Origin: Cronobacter condimenti 1330
GTDB lineage: Bacteria; Pseudomonadota; Gammaproteobacteria; Enterobacterales; Enterobacteriaceae
Reading direction: 5' to 3'
NCBI RefSeq assembly: GCF_001277255.1
Contig: NZ_CP012264.1
Location: 4,030,001-4,094,000 of the forward strand
DNA length: 64,000 bases
The notes under the pieces were generated by a model. It had not been told where the DNA came from. It saw only the letters and a list, made by a program, of their open reading frames with translations, and ran no database searches. This document shows positions 42,587 through 50,876 of the stretch, piece after piece; position 1 is the stretch's first letter; each line of letters opens with the position of its first letter. The translations under genes were made by a program, and so were the position numbers.

Positions 42587-43693
42587 TTATGCCAGCTGGC
42601 GTAGCATACGCCGCAGCGGTTCGGCGGCCCCCCAGAGGAGCTGATCACCAACCGTGAACGCCGAAAGGTACTCCGGCCCCATGTTGAGTTTGCGCAGACG
42701 TCCGACCGGCGTACTGAGCGTGCCCGTGACGGCCGCAGGCGTCAGTTCGCGCACGGTAATGTCGCGGTCGTTCGGGATCACTTTGACCCAGTCGTTATGG
42801 CCCGCCAGCAGCGATTCGATGGTCTGCACTGACACATCTTTTTTCAGCTTCAGCGTGAAGGCCTGGCTGTGGCAGCGCAGCGCGCCGATACGCACGCACA
42901 GACCGTCTACCGGAATGGTGGTCGCGGTGCCGAGAATTTTGTTGGTCTCAGCCTGGCCTTTCCACTCTTCGCGGCTCTGGCCGTTATCGAGCTGTTTATC
43001 GATCCACGGGATAAGCCCGCCCGCCAGCGGTACGCCGAAATTATCGACCGGCAATTCACCGCTGCGGGTAAGCGCCGTGACTTTACGCTCGATATCGAGG
43101 ATAGCGGAAGCCGGGTCGGCCAGTTCCGTCGCCACGTGCTGTTGCAACAGGCCCATCTGGGTCAGCAGTTCGCGCATATGCCGCGCGCCGCCGCCGGACG
43201 CCGCCTGGTAGGTCGCGACCGAGGCCCACTCCACCAGATTTTCAGCAAACAGGCCGCCAAGCGACATCAGCATCAGGCTGACGGTACAGTTGCCGCCGAC
43301 AAACGTTTTCACGCCGTTGTTCAGGCCCTCGGTGATCACATGCTGGTTTACCGGGTCGAGGATAATAATGGCGTCGTCTTTCATGCGCAGCGACGAGGCC
43401 GCATCAATCCAGTACCCCTGCCAGCCGCTTTCACGGAGCTTTGGATAGATTTCGTTGGTATAATCGCCGCCCTGGCAGGTCACGATAATGTCCAGCGCCT
43501 TCAGCGCCTCCAGATCGTAAGCGTCCTGAAGCGTGCCGCCGCCCTGCGCGCCAAAGGCGGGGGCGGGCTGGCCGAGCTGGGAAGTAGAGAAAAAGACAGG
43601 ACGAATGGCGTCGAAATCGCGCTCTTCCACCATGCGCTGCATGAGTACAGAGCCGACCATACCGCGCCAGCCGATAAAACCAACATTTTTCAT
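42587..43693 (-). CDS. asd: Aspartate-semialdehyde dehydrogenase Asd
   Basis: NADPH-dependent reduction of aspartyl phosphate to the semialdehyde, the branch point for lysine, diaminopimelate, methionine and threonine. 368 residues. NADP motif VGFIGWRGMVGS is at the start; catalytic Cys136 lies in FVGGNCTVSL. The start at MKNVGFIG; the frame to 43759 extends into the promoter. Divergent from yhgN. Confidence 0.98.
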   Translation of the reverse strand: MKNVGFIGWRGMVGSVLMQRMVEERDFDAIRPVFFSTSQLGQPAPAFGAQGGGTLQDAYDLEALKALDIIVTCQGGDYTNEIYPKLRESGWQGYWIDAASSLRMKDDAIIILDPVNQHVITEGLNNGVKTFVGGNCTVSLMLMSLGGLFAENLVEWASVATYQAASGGGARHMRELLTQMGLLQQHVATELADPASAILDIERKVTALTRSGELPVDNFGVPLAGGLIPWIDKQLDNGQSREEWKGQAETNKILGTATTIPVDGLCVRIGALRCHSQAFTLKLKKDVSVQTIESLLAGHNDWVKVIPNDRDITVRELTPAAVTGTLSTPVGRLRKLNMGPEYLSAFTVGDQLLWGAAEPLRRMLRQLA

Positions 43694-43862
43694 AACCCGT
43701 GTTCCTGCGAGATGTGCTTTGTGTGCGTGTCGGGAGAGCCCCGGAGATACTTTCACCATACAAAATGCAGCTAAAGTGGCAAGTGAAATTAATCAATGAT
43801 CGCCTGAACATCAGAAACAGAGCTAATCAGGCGTCGCGTTTACCGTTATCAGGACTCTTTTC

Positions 43863-44456
43863 ATGAATGACATATTTTCCGCCGCCGTCCTGCTGATCCT
43901 GATTATGGATCCGCTGGGCAACCTGCCGATTTTCATGTCGGTGCTCAAGCATACCGAGCCGAAACGCCGCCGGGCGATTATGGTGCGCGAGCTGTTTATC
44001 GCGCTCCTGCTGATGCTTATCTTCTTATTTGCGGGCGAGAACATCCTCGCGTTCCTGAACCTGCGCGCGGAAACCGTCTCGATTTCCGGCGGCATTATTC
44101 TCTTCCTTATTGCTATCAAAATGATTTTTCCCAGTCAGGAAGGCAACAGTACCGGCCTGCCCGCGGGTGAAGAGCCGTTTATCGTGCCGCTGGCCATTCC
44201 GCTGGTGGCGGGCCCGACACTGCTCGCCACCCTGATGCTGCTTTCGCACCAGTACCCGAATCAAATGGGGCATCTGGTTATCGCGTTGCTGCTCGCCTGG
44301 GGCGGCACGTTTGTCATCCTGTTGCAGTCGTCGCTGTTCCTGCGCCTGCTTGGCGAAAAAGGCGTGAATGCGCTGGAGCGCCTGATGGGCCTGGTGCTGG
44401 TCATGCTCGCCACCCAGATGTTCCTGGACGGCATACGAGCGTGGATGAAGGGTTAG
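43863..44456 (+). CDS. yhgN: MarC-family inner-membrane protein YhgN
   Basis: 197-residue membrane protein with six predicted helices of the UPF0056/MarC family. LIMDPLGNLPIF near the start and the mid-protein PLAIPLVAGPTLLATLMLL are typical. Transport function is not established. It faces asd across 169 bp and is followed by a small unknown membrane gene. Confidence 0.93.
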   Translation: MNDIFSAAVLLILIMDPLGNLPIFMSVLKHTEPKRRRAIMVRELFIALLLMLIFLFAGENILAFLNLRAETVSISGGIILFLIAIKMIFPSQEGNSTGLPAGEEPFIVPLAIPLVAGPTLLATLMLLSHQYPNQMGHLVIALLLAWGGTFVILLQSSLFLRLLGEKGVNALERLMGLVLVMLATQMFLDGIRAWMKG

Positions 44457-44537
44457 GCGTCTTTTTTATCCGCTTTATCGATGTTGCATCAGCGGTGACA
44501 CCAGAGCGAATAACTGGATACGTCAAAGGGAGTGCAT

Positions 44538-44840
44538 ATGCACAAGAGAGCGTGGTTTTACCGGGTCATGCTATTCGCACTCTATGTCTCAGCCCTCGCC
44601 GCGTTATTGATTGTCACGGTGGATAAATACGCATGGATGAGCGAAATCGACCCTGCGATTTCATCAGATATGATTATTCGGGATGCCGGGGCGGCCAATG
44701 GCGGCGTGACGGCCTTTCTTGCGTTAGTTTTCGCGCTGATCACCCAGGTGTTTTTATACTTTGTTGAGAAAAGCAAACCGTGGAAATTTCTGTCTGCTGT
44801 CTGCGTTACGCTCGCTATTCTTATTTATGCGTTACGGTAA
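44538..44840 (+). CDS. Small unknown membrane protein
   Basis: 100-residue protein with three likely membrane segments (about 8-28, 50-72, 80-98), starting MHKRAWFYRVMLF. The ATG at 44538 follows AAAGGGAG at good distance; a GTG two codons earlier is possible. I do not recognise the family. It lies 81 bp after yhgN on the same strand and converges on gntU; E. coli has no gene at this place. Confidence 0.75.
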   Translation: MHKRAWFYRVMLFALYVSALAALLIVTVDKYAWMSEIDPAISSDMIIRDAGAANGGVTAFLALVFALITQVFLYFVEKSKPWKFLSAVCVTLAILIYALR

Positions 44841-44871
44841 TACCACGCGCTGACAACCTGTCTGTGACGCC

Positions 44872-44904
44872 ATAAAAAAACCGCCGGTCAGATACCGGCG
44901 GTTA
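44872..44904 (-). terminator. Rho-independent terminator of gntKU
   Basis: AACCGCCGGT and ACCGGCGGTT arms flank a short CAGAT loop, then TTTTTTT on the minus strand, 17 bp past the gntU stop. Confidence 0.9.
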
Positions 44905-44921
44905 ATATCGAAAAACGCGTA

Positions 44922-46262
44922 TCAGGAAAGCAGCGTAAACGCGATCATCCCGACAATGGCACCGGTGGTGCCGAGCAGCGTTTCCATCATCGTCCAGGTT
45001 TTCAGGGTCTCCCCTTCGGTGGCGCCGGTAAACTTACCGAACAGCCAGAACCCGGCGTCGTTGACGTGGCTCACCACAATCGAGCCACCCGCGATACAAA
45101 TGGACAGCGCCGCGAGCTGCGCGCCGGAGAAGTGAAGCTGGTCGATAACCGGCATTACCAGTCCTACAGCGGTAAGACAGGCAACCGTCGCGGAGCCCTG
45201 AATAATGCGCACCGCCGCCGCCAGCACAAAGCACGTCACTGCGATGGGCAGGCCCATGCCAGTCAGCGCTTCGCCGAGCGCCGGGCCGACGCCGGAATCC
45301 ACCAGCACCTGTTTAAACACGCCGCCTGCGCCAATGACCAGCAGAATGATGCCCGCCGGTTGCAGCGCCTGGCCGCAGACTGCCATGACTTTCTCTTTTT
45401 CCATCCCCTGACGGCGCGCCAGCCCGTAAATCGCCACAAGGCACGCGACCAGAATGGCGGTAAACGGATGGCCGATAAACTCCAGCCATTCGTAGAGCGT
45501 CGAGCCCTGCTCGGTAAAGCGCGCGGCGATAGTTTTCAGGCCGACAAGCACCAGCGGCAGCAGGATAAGCGCAAGGCTAAAGCCGAAGGACGGCAGTTTG
45601 CCCTCGCCCAGATGCGGCTCGCTGATATCATCAGGGATCTGCAACTCGACGTGACGGCTGATGAAGTTGCCAAAAAGCGGCCCCGCCACCAGCATGCCGG
45701 GAATGGCTGCGCACAGACCGATTAAAATCATCCAGCCAAAATCGGCGTGCATCTGCGAGGCGAGCAGCATTGGCGCAGGCCCCGGCAGCAGAAACGCCGC
45801 CGCCGCCGCAACCCCTGCAAAAAGCGGGATCACAAGCTTCACCAGATTAGTGCCGGTGTGGCGCGCCATGGAAAATGCAACGCTAATCAACAGCACGATA
45901 GCCACTTCAAAGAAGAGCGGCAGCGCGCAGATAAGCCCGGCCAGGCCAATGGCGTAATGCGCGCGGCTGTGGCCGAACGATTTCAGCATCTTGACCGCAA
46001 TCTGATCGACCGCGCCGGTTTCATGCAATATTTTGCCGAACATCGCCCCCAGCGCCACGACGACCGCCAGAAAGCCGAGCGTGCCGCCCATGCCTTTTTC
46101 CATCGTGGCGGCAATTTTATCGAGCGGCATACCGGAGAAAAGCCCGGCGCCGATCGAAACCACCATCAGCGCCACAAAGGCGTGCATACGCGCCTTCATC
46201 ACTAAAAATAACAGGAGTAAAACGGACCCTACTGCCGTTAAAACGAGGGTTAGTGTATTCAC
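44922..46262 (-). CDS. gntU: Low-affinity gluconate permease GntU
   Basis: GntP-family gluconate:H+ symporter, 446 residues with 12-14 membrane segments and near-identity to E. coli GntU throughout (for example MKARMHAFVALMVVSIGAG). It starts with GTG at 46262, preceded by AAAGG inside the end of gntK; the 3-bp gap after gntK indicates coupling. With gntT absent from its usual place near nfuA, this is the only gluconate permease in the window. Confidence 0.96.
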   Translation of the reverse strand: MNTLTLVLTAVGSVLLLLFLVMKARMHAFVALMVVSIGAGLFSGMPLDKIAATMEKGMGGTLGFLAVVVALGAMFGKILHETGAVDQIAVKMLKSFGHSRAHYAIGLAGLICALPLFFEVAIVLLISVAFSMARHTGTNLVKLVIPLFAGVAAAAAFLLPGPAPMLLASQMHADFGWMILIGLCAAIPGMLVAGPLFGNFISRHVELQIPDDISEPHLGEGKLPSFGFSLALILLPLVLVGLKTIAARFTEQGSTLYEWLEFIGHPFTAILVACLVAIYGLARRQGMEKEKVMAVCGQALQPAGIILLVIGAGGVFKQVLVDSGVGPALGEALTGMGLPIAVTCFVLAAAVRIIQGSATVACLTAVGLVMPVIDQLHFSGAQLAALSICIAGGSIVVSHVNDAGFWLFGKFTGATEGETLKTWTMMETLLGTTGAIVGMIAFTLLS

Positions 46263-46265
46263 GAC

Positions 46266-46793
46266 TTACTGGCCTTTGTTGATAAGCGCAATCGTGCTGT
46301 CGATAACGTCGTCGAGCGACGGGTTGATATCCACAATCAGCACGTCTTTTTCATCTTCCTGCGGGGCCTCCAGCGCTTCGAACTGGGTGACCAGCATTTG
46401 CGGCTTGAAGAAGTGCCCTTTGCGCGCGCGCAGGCGGTTTTCGATTACCTCGAAATCGCCTTTCAGCCAGATGAAGGAAAGGTTCGGATTGCCGCTGCGC
46501 AGAATGTCGCGATAGCGTTTTTTCAGCGCCGAACAGACGATAAGCGACACTTTGTTGGTGCGCTGCATGGCGAACGCGGCGTCGTTGAGCGCCTGGAGCC
46601 ACGGCGTACGGTCGTCGTCATTGAGCGGATCGCCGGCCGCCATTTTCATAATATTGCGGCGCGGATGCAGGAAATCGCCATCCAGAAACGCGGCTTTCAG
46701 ACGATGCGCGACTTCGCTGGCAACAACGGATTTCCCGCTGCCGGAAACGCCCATCAGGATATAAATGTGATGATCATGATTGGTCGTGCTCAT
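46266..46793 (-). CDS. gntK: Gluconokinase GntK
   Basis: Phosphorylates gluconate to 6-phosphogluconate for the Entner-Doudoroff and pentose phosphate pathways. 175 residues with P-loop GVSGSGKS (15-22) near the start and DGDFLHP. The start at MSTTNHDHHIYILMG; the open frame to 46883 would cover the GntR operators and is rejected. Operon gntKU, repressed by adjacent GntR. Confidence 0.97.
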   Translation of the reverse strand: MSTTNHDHHIYILMGVSGSGKSVVASEVAHRLKAAFLDGDFLHPRRNIMKMAAGDPLNDDDRTPWLQALNDAAFAMQRTNKVSLIVCSALKKRYRDILRSGNPNLSFIWLKGDFEVIENRLRARKGHFFKPQMLVTQFEALEAPQEDEKDVLIVDINPSLDDVIDSTIALINKGQ

Positions 46794-46827
46794 TGCAGAA
46801 CTCCCCCTGGCAAAGGCATTACGGATA

Positions 46828-46857
46828 ATGTTACGGGTAACTGTTAACGGTAACATT
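46828..46857. promoter_or_regulatory. Overlapping GntR operators of gntKU
   Basis: ATGTTACGGGTAACTG (46828-46843) and TGTTAACGGTAACATT (46842-46857) each match the ATGTTACCGGTAACAT pattern of GntR sites and overlap by two bases, about 35 bp before gntK. Confidence 0.8.
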
Positions 46858-46907
46858 GTCTGGCTCACACTGAAAATTAGCAATTCCCGCAGGATCCCAG
46901 TGTGAAT

Positions 46908-46929
46908 AAGTGTGAGCTAGCTCAAATTT
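46908..46929. promoter_or_regulatory. CRP site upstream of gntKU
   Basis: TGTGA-GCTAGC-TCAAA (46911-46926) matches nine of ten half-site bases. It lies just past the gntR stop, about 120 bp from gntK, consistent with CRP activation of gluconate genes. Confidence 0.65.
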
Positions 46930-46935
46930 GTGGGA

Positions 46936-47931
46936 TTAAATCGAGCCACCGGGCGAGAGCGTAAAACCGAGATCGAGCATCTGAGGGGTAACATTTTCGC
47001 CGCGGATGCGCGCCAGCAGGCGCTCTGCGCCGATGCGCCCCATGCGCTCGCGCGGCGTGAGTACGCTCGCCAGTTGCGGCTCCATCACCTGCCCGATGTC
47101 ATGCCCGTGAAAACCGGCAATCGCGATATCATCCGGAATGCGCAGGCCCAGGCGCTGACATTCGAACGCCGCGCCGATCGCAAGGTCGTCGTTGGTGCAG
47201 AAAATACTGTCGAGCTGCGGGTACTCCCGACGCGCCTGGCGCAGCAGTTCGCTGCCGGTTGAAAACGACGACGAGTGCTCAACCATCACGCTGTAAGGCG
47301 TAAGGCCTGCGTCCAGCATCGCCTGCTCATAGCCTTTCTGTTTCATGATAGTGCGCTCATCCAGACGCGCGCCCAGATACGCCACGTGGCGATGACCGCG
47401 CGCGATAATTTCCGCCGTCATCTGGCGGGCGGCATCAAAGTTATCAAACCCGACGGCAATATCGAGGCAGGGCGAGACGCTGTCCATCAGCTCCACAACC
47501 GGAATGCCCGCCACCTCAATCATCTTGAGCGTGCGCGGCGTATGGTTGCGCTCGGTTAAAATCAGTCCGTCGATATTCCAGGAGAGCATCGACTCCAGAC
47601 GCTCTTCTTCCAGCTCCGGCTTATAGCCGTAATGGGCGAGCATAGTCTGATAACCGTGCGCGTCGATGACGCTTTCAATACCGCGCAGGACTTCCGCAAA
47701 TACCTGGTTGGTAAGCGACGGCAGGAGCACGCCGATGGCGCGGCTGGTCGCGTTGGAGAGAATATCCGGCGCGCGGTTGGGAATGTAGCCAAGCTCATCA
47801 AGCGCCGCCGCGATTTTACTGCGCAGCGCCAGCGATACCTGCTCGGGGTTGCGCAGGTAGCGGCTGATGGTCATTTTGGTTACGCCGACGCGATCGGCCA
47901 CATCCTGGAGTACCGGTCTTCTCTTTTTCAT
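46936..47931 (-). CDS. gntR: Gluconate repressor GntR
   Basis: LacI-family repressor of gluconate genes, relieved by gluconate. 331 residues, the family length. The N-terminal HTH is VLQDVADRVGVTKMTISRYLRNPEQVS; the periplasmic-binding-like core has VGFDNFDAARQMTAEIIARGHRHVAYLG. It lies immediately upstream of gntKU in the same direction with the operator region between. Confidence 0.97.
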   Translation of the reverse strand: MKKRRPVLQDVADRVGVTKMTISRYLRNPEQVSLALRSKIAAALDELGYIPNRAPDILSNATSRAIGVLLPSLTNQVFAEVLRGIESVIDAHGYQTMLAHYGYKPELEEERLESMLSWNIDGLILTERNHTPRTLKMIEVAGIPVVELMDSVSPCLDIAVGFDNFDAARQMTAEIIARGHRHVAYLGARLDERTIMKQKGYEQAMLDAGLTPYSVMVEHSSSFSTGSELLRQARREYPQLDSIFCTNDDLAIGAAFECQRLGLRIPDDIAIAGFHGHDIGQVMEPQLASVLTPRERMGRIGAERLLARIRGENVTPQMLDLGFTLSPGGSI

Positions 47932-47987
47932 CGTCCTGAAGGGGGGATAAGGTCATGGGTAATAACCAGTTTATCACGGACGCGCAA

Positions 47988-48015
47988 CAACCTTCCCCTG
48001 TTTAGAGGAAGGTTG
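47988..48015. terminator. Inverted repeat between gntR and yhhW
   Basis: CAACCTTCC and GGAAGGTTG make a 9-bp perfect stem with a 10-nt loop, 20 bp past the yhhW stop and upstream of gntR. No clear T-run follows on the minus strand, so termination is uncertain. Confidence 0.45.
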
Positions 48016-48035
48016 CGAGTAAGGTTAAGGATTTA

Positions 48036-48731
48036 TCAGACCGGCGGCAGGTCGAACAGCAGGATTTCGCTGTCACTGTCGGCGTGGATGGCCAGGTTTG
48101 CTTCGTCCCAGATAGCCAGGCCGTCACTGGTAGTCGCGCGGGTGCCGTTAATGGTCACTTCGCCTTTCACGACCTGAATCCAGACGCGGCGGCCTTCAGC
48201 GGGCGCATACTGCCCGTCTTCGCCATTGAGCAGCGCCCAGCGCGACAGTTCCATATCCTGATGCACTTTCAGCGAACCGTCGCGAGCATCCGGGGACAGC
48301 ACCAGCTGGCGGCCCTGCGCGGCGTCAAAGCGACGCTGTTCGTAGCGCGGCTCAATGCCGTTTTCAGATGGAATGATCCAGATCTGGTACAGGCGCAAAC
48401 GCTCGGTGGCGCTCGGGTTGTATTCCGAGTGGCGCACCCCGGTACCGGCGCTCATTATCTGAAACTCACCGGCAGGCACCTGCTCTTTGTTACCCATGCT
48501 GTCCTGATGTTCCACAGCGCCTTCCAGCACATAGGTCAGGATTTCCATATCTTTATGCGGGTGAGTACCGAAGCCCTGACCGGCGTCGATAACGTCGTCG
48601 TTAATCACTCGCAGGGCGGAAAAGCCCATGAAATTCGGGTCGTAATAGTTGGCAAAAGAGAAGGTATGCCAGGAATCCAGCCAGCCGTGATTTGCGTGAC
48701 CGCGTTCGTTTGCTTTGCGTAAATAAATCAT
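48036..48731 (-). CDS. yhhW: Pirin-family quercetinase YhhW
   Basis: 231-residue bicupin of the pirin family; the E. coli protein cleaves quercetin in vitro. The metal-binding pattern is seen in GFGTHPHKDMEILTYVLEG (three His and Glu), then QIMSAGTGVRHSEYN. Physiological substrate is unknown. A 122-bp gap separates it from yhhX upstream. Confidence 0.93.
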   Translation of the reverse strand: MIYLRKANERGHANHGWLDSWHTFSFANYYDPNFMGFSALRVINDDVIDAGQGFGTHPHKDMEILTYVLEGAVEHQDSMGNKEQVPAGEFQIMSAGTGVRHSEYNPSATERLRLYQIWIIPSENGIEPRYEQRRFDAAQGRQLVLSPDARDGSLKVHQDMELSRWALLNGEDGQYAPAEGRRVWIQVVKGEVTINGTRATTSDGLAIWDEANLAIHADSDSEILLFDLPPV

Positions 48732-48804
48732 GTTGTACCCCCTTAGCGATTTGATGGAGGTAAGTGTGGACCTGTTACGCCGGCGATCATAGAGGGTGAA
48801 AATT

Positions 48805-48845
48805 GACTCCTCTGTTCAAATTTTGTGAACAAGTCCAGAGGAGTC
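48805..48845 (-). terminator. Hairpin terminator-like element after yhhX
   Basis: A 10-bp outer stem GACTCCTCTG/CAGAGGAGTC encloses a smaller GTTCA/TGAAC stem. AATTTT follows on the minus strand. It lies just past the yhhX stop. The T-run is weak, so it could instead be a message-stabilising structure. Confidence 0.55.
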
Positions 48846-48853
48846 TGTAACCC

Positions 48854-49894
48854 TTATTTAGCAAGGGTTACCGTGGCAGGTGAGGCCTGCTCGAAACCGC
48901 GTTCGAGGATCTCAAGATTGGTGAGCACATCAGATTCTCTGACATAATTTGGCGCGCCGTTAACAAGCGTGTCATATAACGCGTCATAGACGCGACCATA
49001 GTCGCCCGGCACCGGTTTTATCTCTTCATGCACCGTTTCGCCGCGCTCGTTGACATACTCCAGCCGCCCGATACTTTCATCCGCCGCAAAGTCCGGTTCG
49101 CCTGGCATAACGCCCGCTTTCAGGCTGGTCTCCTGCTGGTCGATACCGTATTTGATAAACGAGCCTTTTTTGCCGTGGACGATAAATTTCGGGTAATCGA
49201 TTTTGACGTAATGGCTGGTCTTCACGATGGCTTTCAGATCGCCATAGAAAAGCTGCGCCTCGAACGTATCATCCGGGTTGGCTTTGTTGCGCAGGCTGCG
49301 GATGTCATAGCTCACATGATCCGGGCGGCCAAATAACGAAATAATCTGATCCATCGTATGTACGCCGAGGCCGAAAAACATGCCGTCTTCCGGCAGGCCG
49401 GGCTTGGTTTCCGCCTCCGGACGGTAATAATCGAAATGGCTTTCGATCTCGACAATCTCGCCGAGCTTACCGCTCTCAATCACTTCACGCGTCGTCAGAA
49501 AACAGGAGTCGAAGCGGCGGTTCTGATACGGCGTGACCACCAGGCCTTTGCTTTTGGCAAGATCCAGCAGCAGGCGCGCGTCTGCAACGCTTGTCGTGAA
49601 GGGTTTTTCCACCAGCACGTTTTTGCCCGCCTCCAGCGCGCGTTTCGCGTAGTCGAAATGGCTGTCAGCATGGGTACAAATCACCACAATCTTTACCGAA
49701 TCATCGTTAAAAATGTCATCAAGATCGCTGGTGAAATGGATGTGTTGATAACGCGGGTGGCTCTCCAGCTCCGGTCTGGAATGACGGCGGAAGATATGCG
49801 CGACGTGAAAGTTCTCTTTGCGGTTTAGTACATAGGGAAGATGGTAGCGAGTGGTGCTTTTGCCAAAGCCAATAAAAGCGCAGTTAATCGTCAT
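48854..49894 (-). CDS. yhhX: Gfo/Idh/MocA-family oxidoreductase YhhX
   Basis: 346-residue NAD(P)-dependent oxidoreductase of unknown substrate. The N-terminal Rossmann fold begins INCAFIGFGKSTTRYHLP; VLVEKPFTTSVADAR contains the conserved EKP motif. Close match to E. coli YhhX throughout. It sits directly downstream of ryhB on the same strand. Confidence 0.94.
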   Translation of the reverse strand: MTINCAFIGFGKSTTRYHLPYVLNRKENFHVAHIFRRHSRPELESHPRYQHIHFTSDLDDIFNDDSVKIVVICTHADSHFDYAKRALEAGKNVLVEKPFTTSVADARLLLDLAKSKGLVVTPYQNRRFDSCFLTTREVIESGKLGEIVEIESHFDYYRPEAETKPGLPEDGMFFGLGVHTMDQIISLFGRPDHVSYDIRSLRNKANPDDTFEAQLFYGDLKAIVKTSHYVKIDYPKFIVHGKKGSFIKYGIDQQETSLKAGVMPGEPDFAADESIGRLEYVNERGETVHEEIKPVPGDYGRVYDALYDTLVNGAPNYVRESDVLTNLEILERGFEQASPATVTLAK

Positions 49895-49949
49895 TGCCCG
49901 ATCCTTATAGCGAGTTAAAGCGTTGGTTTAACCATAGATCATCAGGCAA

Positions 49950-50046
49950 AAAAAAAGCCAGCACCCGGCTGGCTAAGAAATACTGGAAGCAATGTGAGCA
50001 ATGTCGTGCTTTCAGGATGATTCCGTTGGGGGTTCTCCCTGAACGC
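49950..50046 (-). ncRNA. ryhB: Small regulatory RNA RyhB
   Basis: Hfq-dependent iron-sparing sRNA. On the minus strand the 5' end begins GCGTTCAGGGAGAACCCCC. A core nearly identical to E. coli RyhB follows, including GAAAGCACGACATTGCTCAC, and it ends in the SCAGCCGGGTGCTGGCT-type terminator hairpin with nine T. The target-pairing core is the most conserved part; the 5' loop differs from E. coli. It lies between yhhX and yhhY as expected. Confidence 0.95.
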
Positions 50047-50048
50047 AT

Positions 50049-50067
50049 GACAATAATAATCATTATC
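50049..50067 (-). promoter_or_regulatory. Fur box of ryhB
   Basis: On the minus strand the 19-mer GATAATGATTATTATTGTC matches 16 of 19 consensus positions and covers the -10 region just upstream of the RyhB start, so Fe-Fur should repress it. Confidence 0.9.
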
Positions 50068-50222
50068 ATTCGCATGTGTCCAGCCTTTTTTGAAAAAAAT
50101 TTGGGAATTGACCAACCAGAAAAAACCATTGATGTTGAAAGGATTACGATAACGGGGGTCTCGTGGAGCGGGAAGCCGTGCACGTCCGCTTGCTTGATCT
50201 CTGACCACTGCGGGAGAGCGCC

Positions 50223-50720
50223 ATGAATGACATAGTAATAAGACACGCAGAAGCTGACGACGCGCAGGCGTTGCACGCTATCCATACGCTGCCGGAAATC
50301 ATCCATAACACGCTGCAAATCCCGCATCCGTCTCTCGCGATGTGGCGCGACCGGCTTGGCGCGCCGCTGCCGGGCCGGCGTCAGTTGGTCGCGTGCATTG
50401 ACGATAAGGTTGTAGGCCACCTGGCTTTAACGGTGGAGCAAAACCCGCGCCGCAGTCACGTGGCGACCTTTGGCATGAGCGTCCATCCGGCGTGGCGTAA
50501 CCGCGGCGTGGCCTCGGCGTTGATACGTGAAATGGTGAACCTGTGTGACAACTGGTTGCGTATCGATCGCATTGAACTGACGGTGTTTGTTGATAACGCA
50601 CCCGCATTGGCGGTGTACCGCAAATTCGGGTTTGAGACGGAAGGCACCGGCGCGCGTTACGGTCTGCGCGACGGCGATTATGTGGATGCGTATTTTATGG
50701 CGCGGATGAGGCCGGTTTAA
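50223..50720 (+). CDS. yhhY: GNAT acetyltransferase YhhY
   Basis: 165-residue GNAT N-acetyltransferase; the E. coli protein acetylates amino acids and some toxic aminoacyl compounds. The acetyl-CoA motif is GMSVHPAWRNRGVASALIREMV, with LTVFVDNAPALAVYRKFGFE near the end. Divergent from ryhB. Confidence 0.93.
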   Translation: MNDIVIRHAEADDAQALHAIHTLPEIIHNTLQIPHPSLAMWRDRLGAPLPGRRQLVACIDDKVVGHLALTVEQNPRRSHVATFGMSVHPAWRNRGVASALIREMVNLCDNWLRIDRIELTVFVDNAPALAVYRKFGFETEGTGARYGLRDGDYVDAYFMARMRPV

Positions 50721-50743
50721 CCCGCCGCGACAGGTGTGTTGAC

Positions 50744-50777
50744 CAGGGCGGCGGAGGCGTTACGCTTACCCGCCCTG
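50744..50777. repeat. REP-like palindrome downstream of yhhY
   Basis: CAGGGCGG and CCCGCCCTG arms around GCGTTACGC are the same core as the REP units near ugpB and malT. It lies between convergent yhhY and ggt. Confidence 0.6.
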
Positions 50778-50799
50778 CACGCTACCCCCTACGGCTCCC

Positions 50800-50852
50800 G
50801 CAGGGTGGGAAGGCAAAGCGCCACCGGCCTTTCACGCCCTTCCCCACCCTGC
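50800..50852. repeat. Large inverted repeat before the ggt stop
   Basis: A 14-bp left arm GCAGGGTGGGAAGG (50800-50813) pairs with CCTTCCCCACCCTGC (50838-50852), with one bulge, around a GC-rich loop. With the preceding REP it forms a REP-cluster-like block that may terminate or stabilise ggt and yhhY messages. Confidence 0.6.
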
Positions 50853-50876
50853 GCATGGCGCCACGTCGAACGCCCG

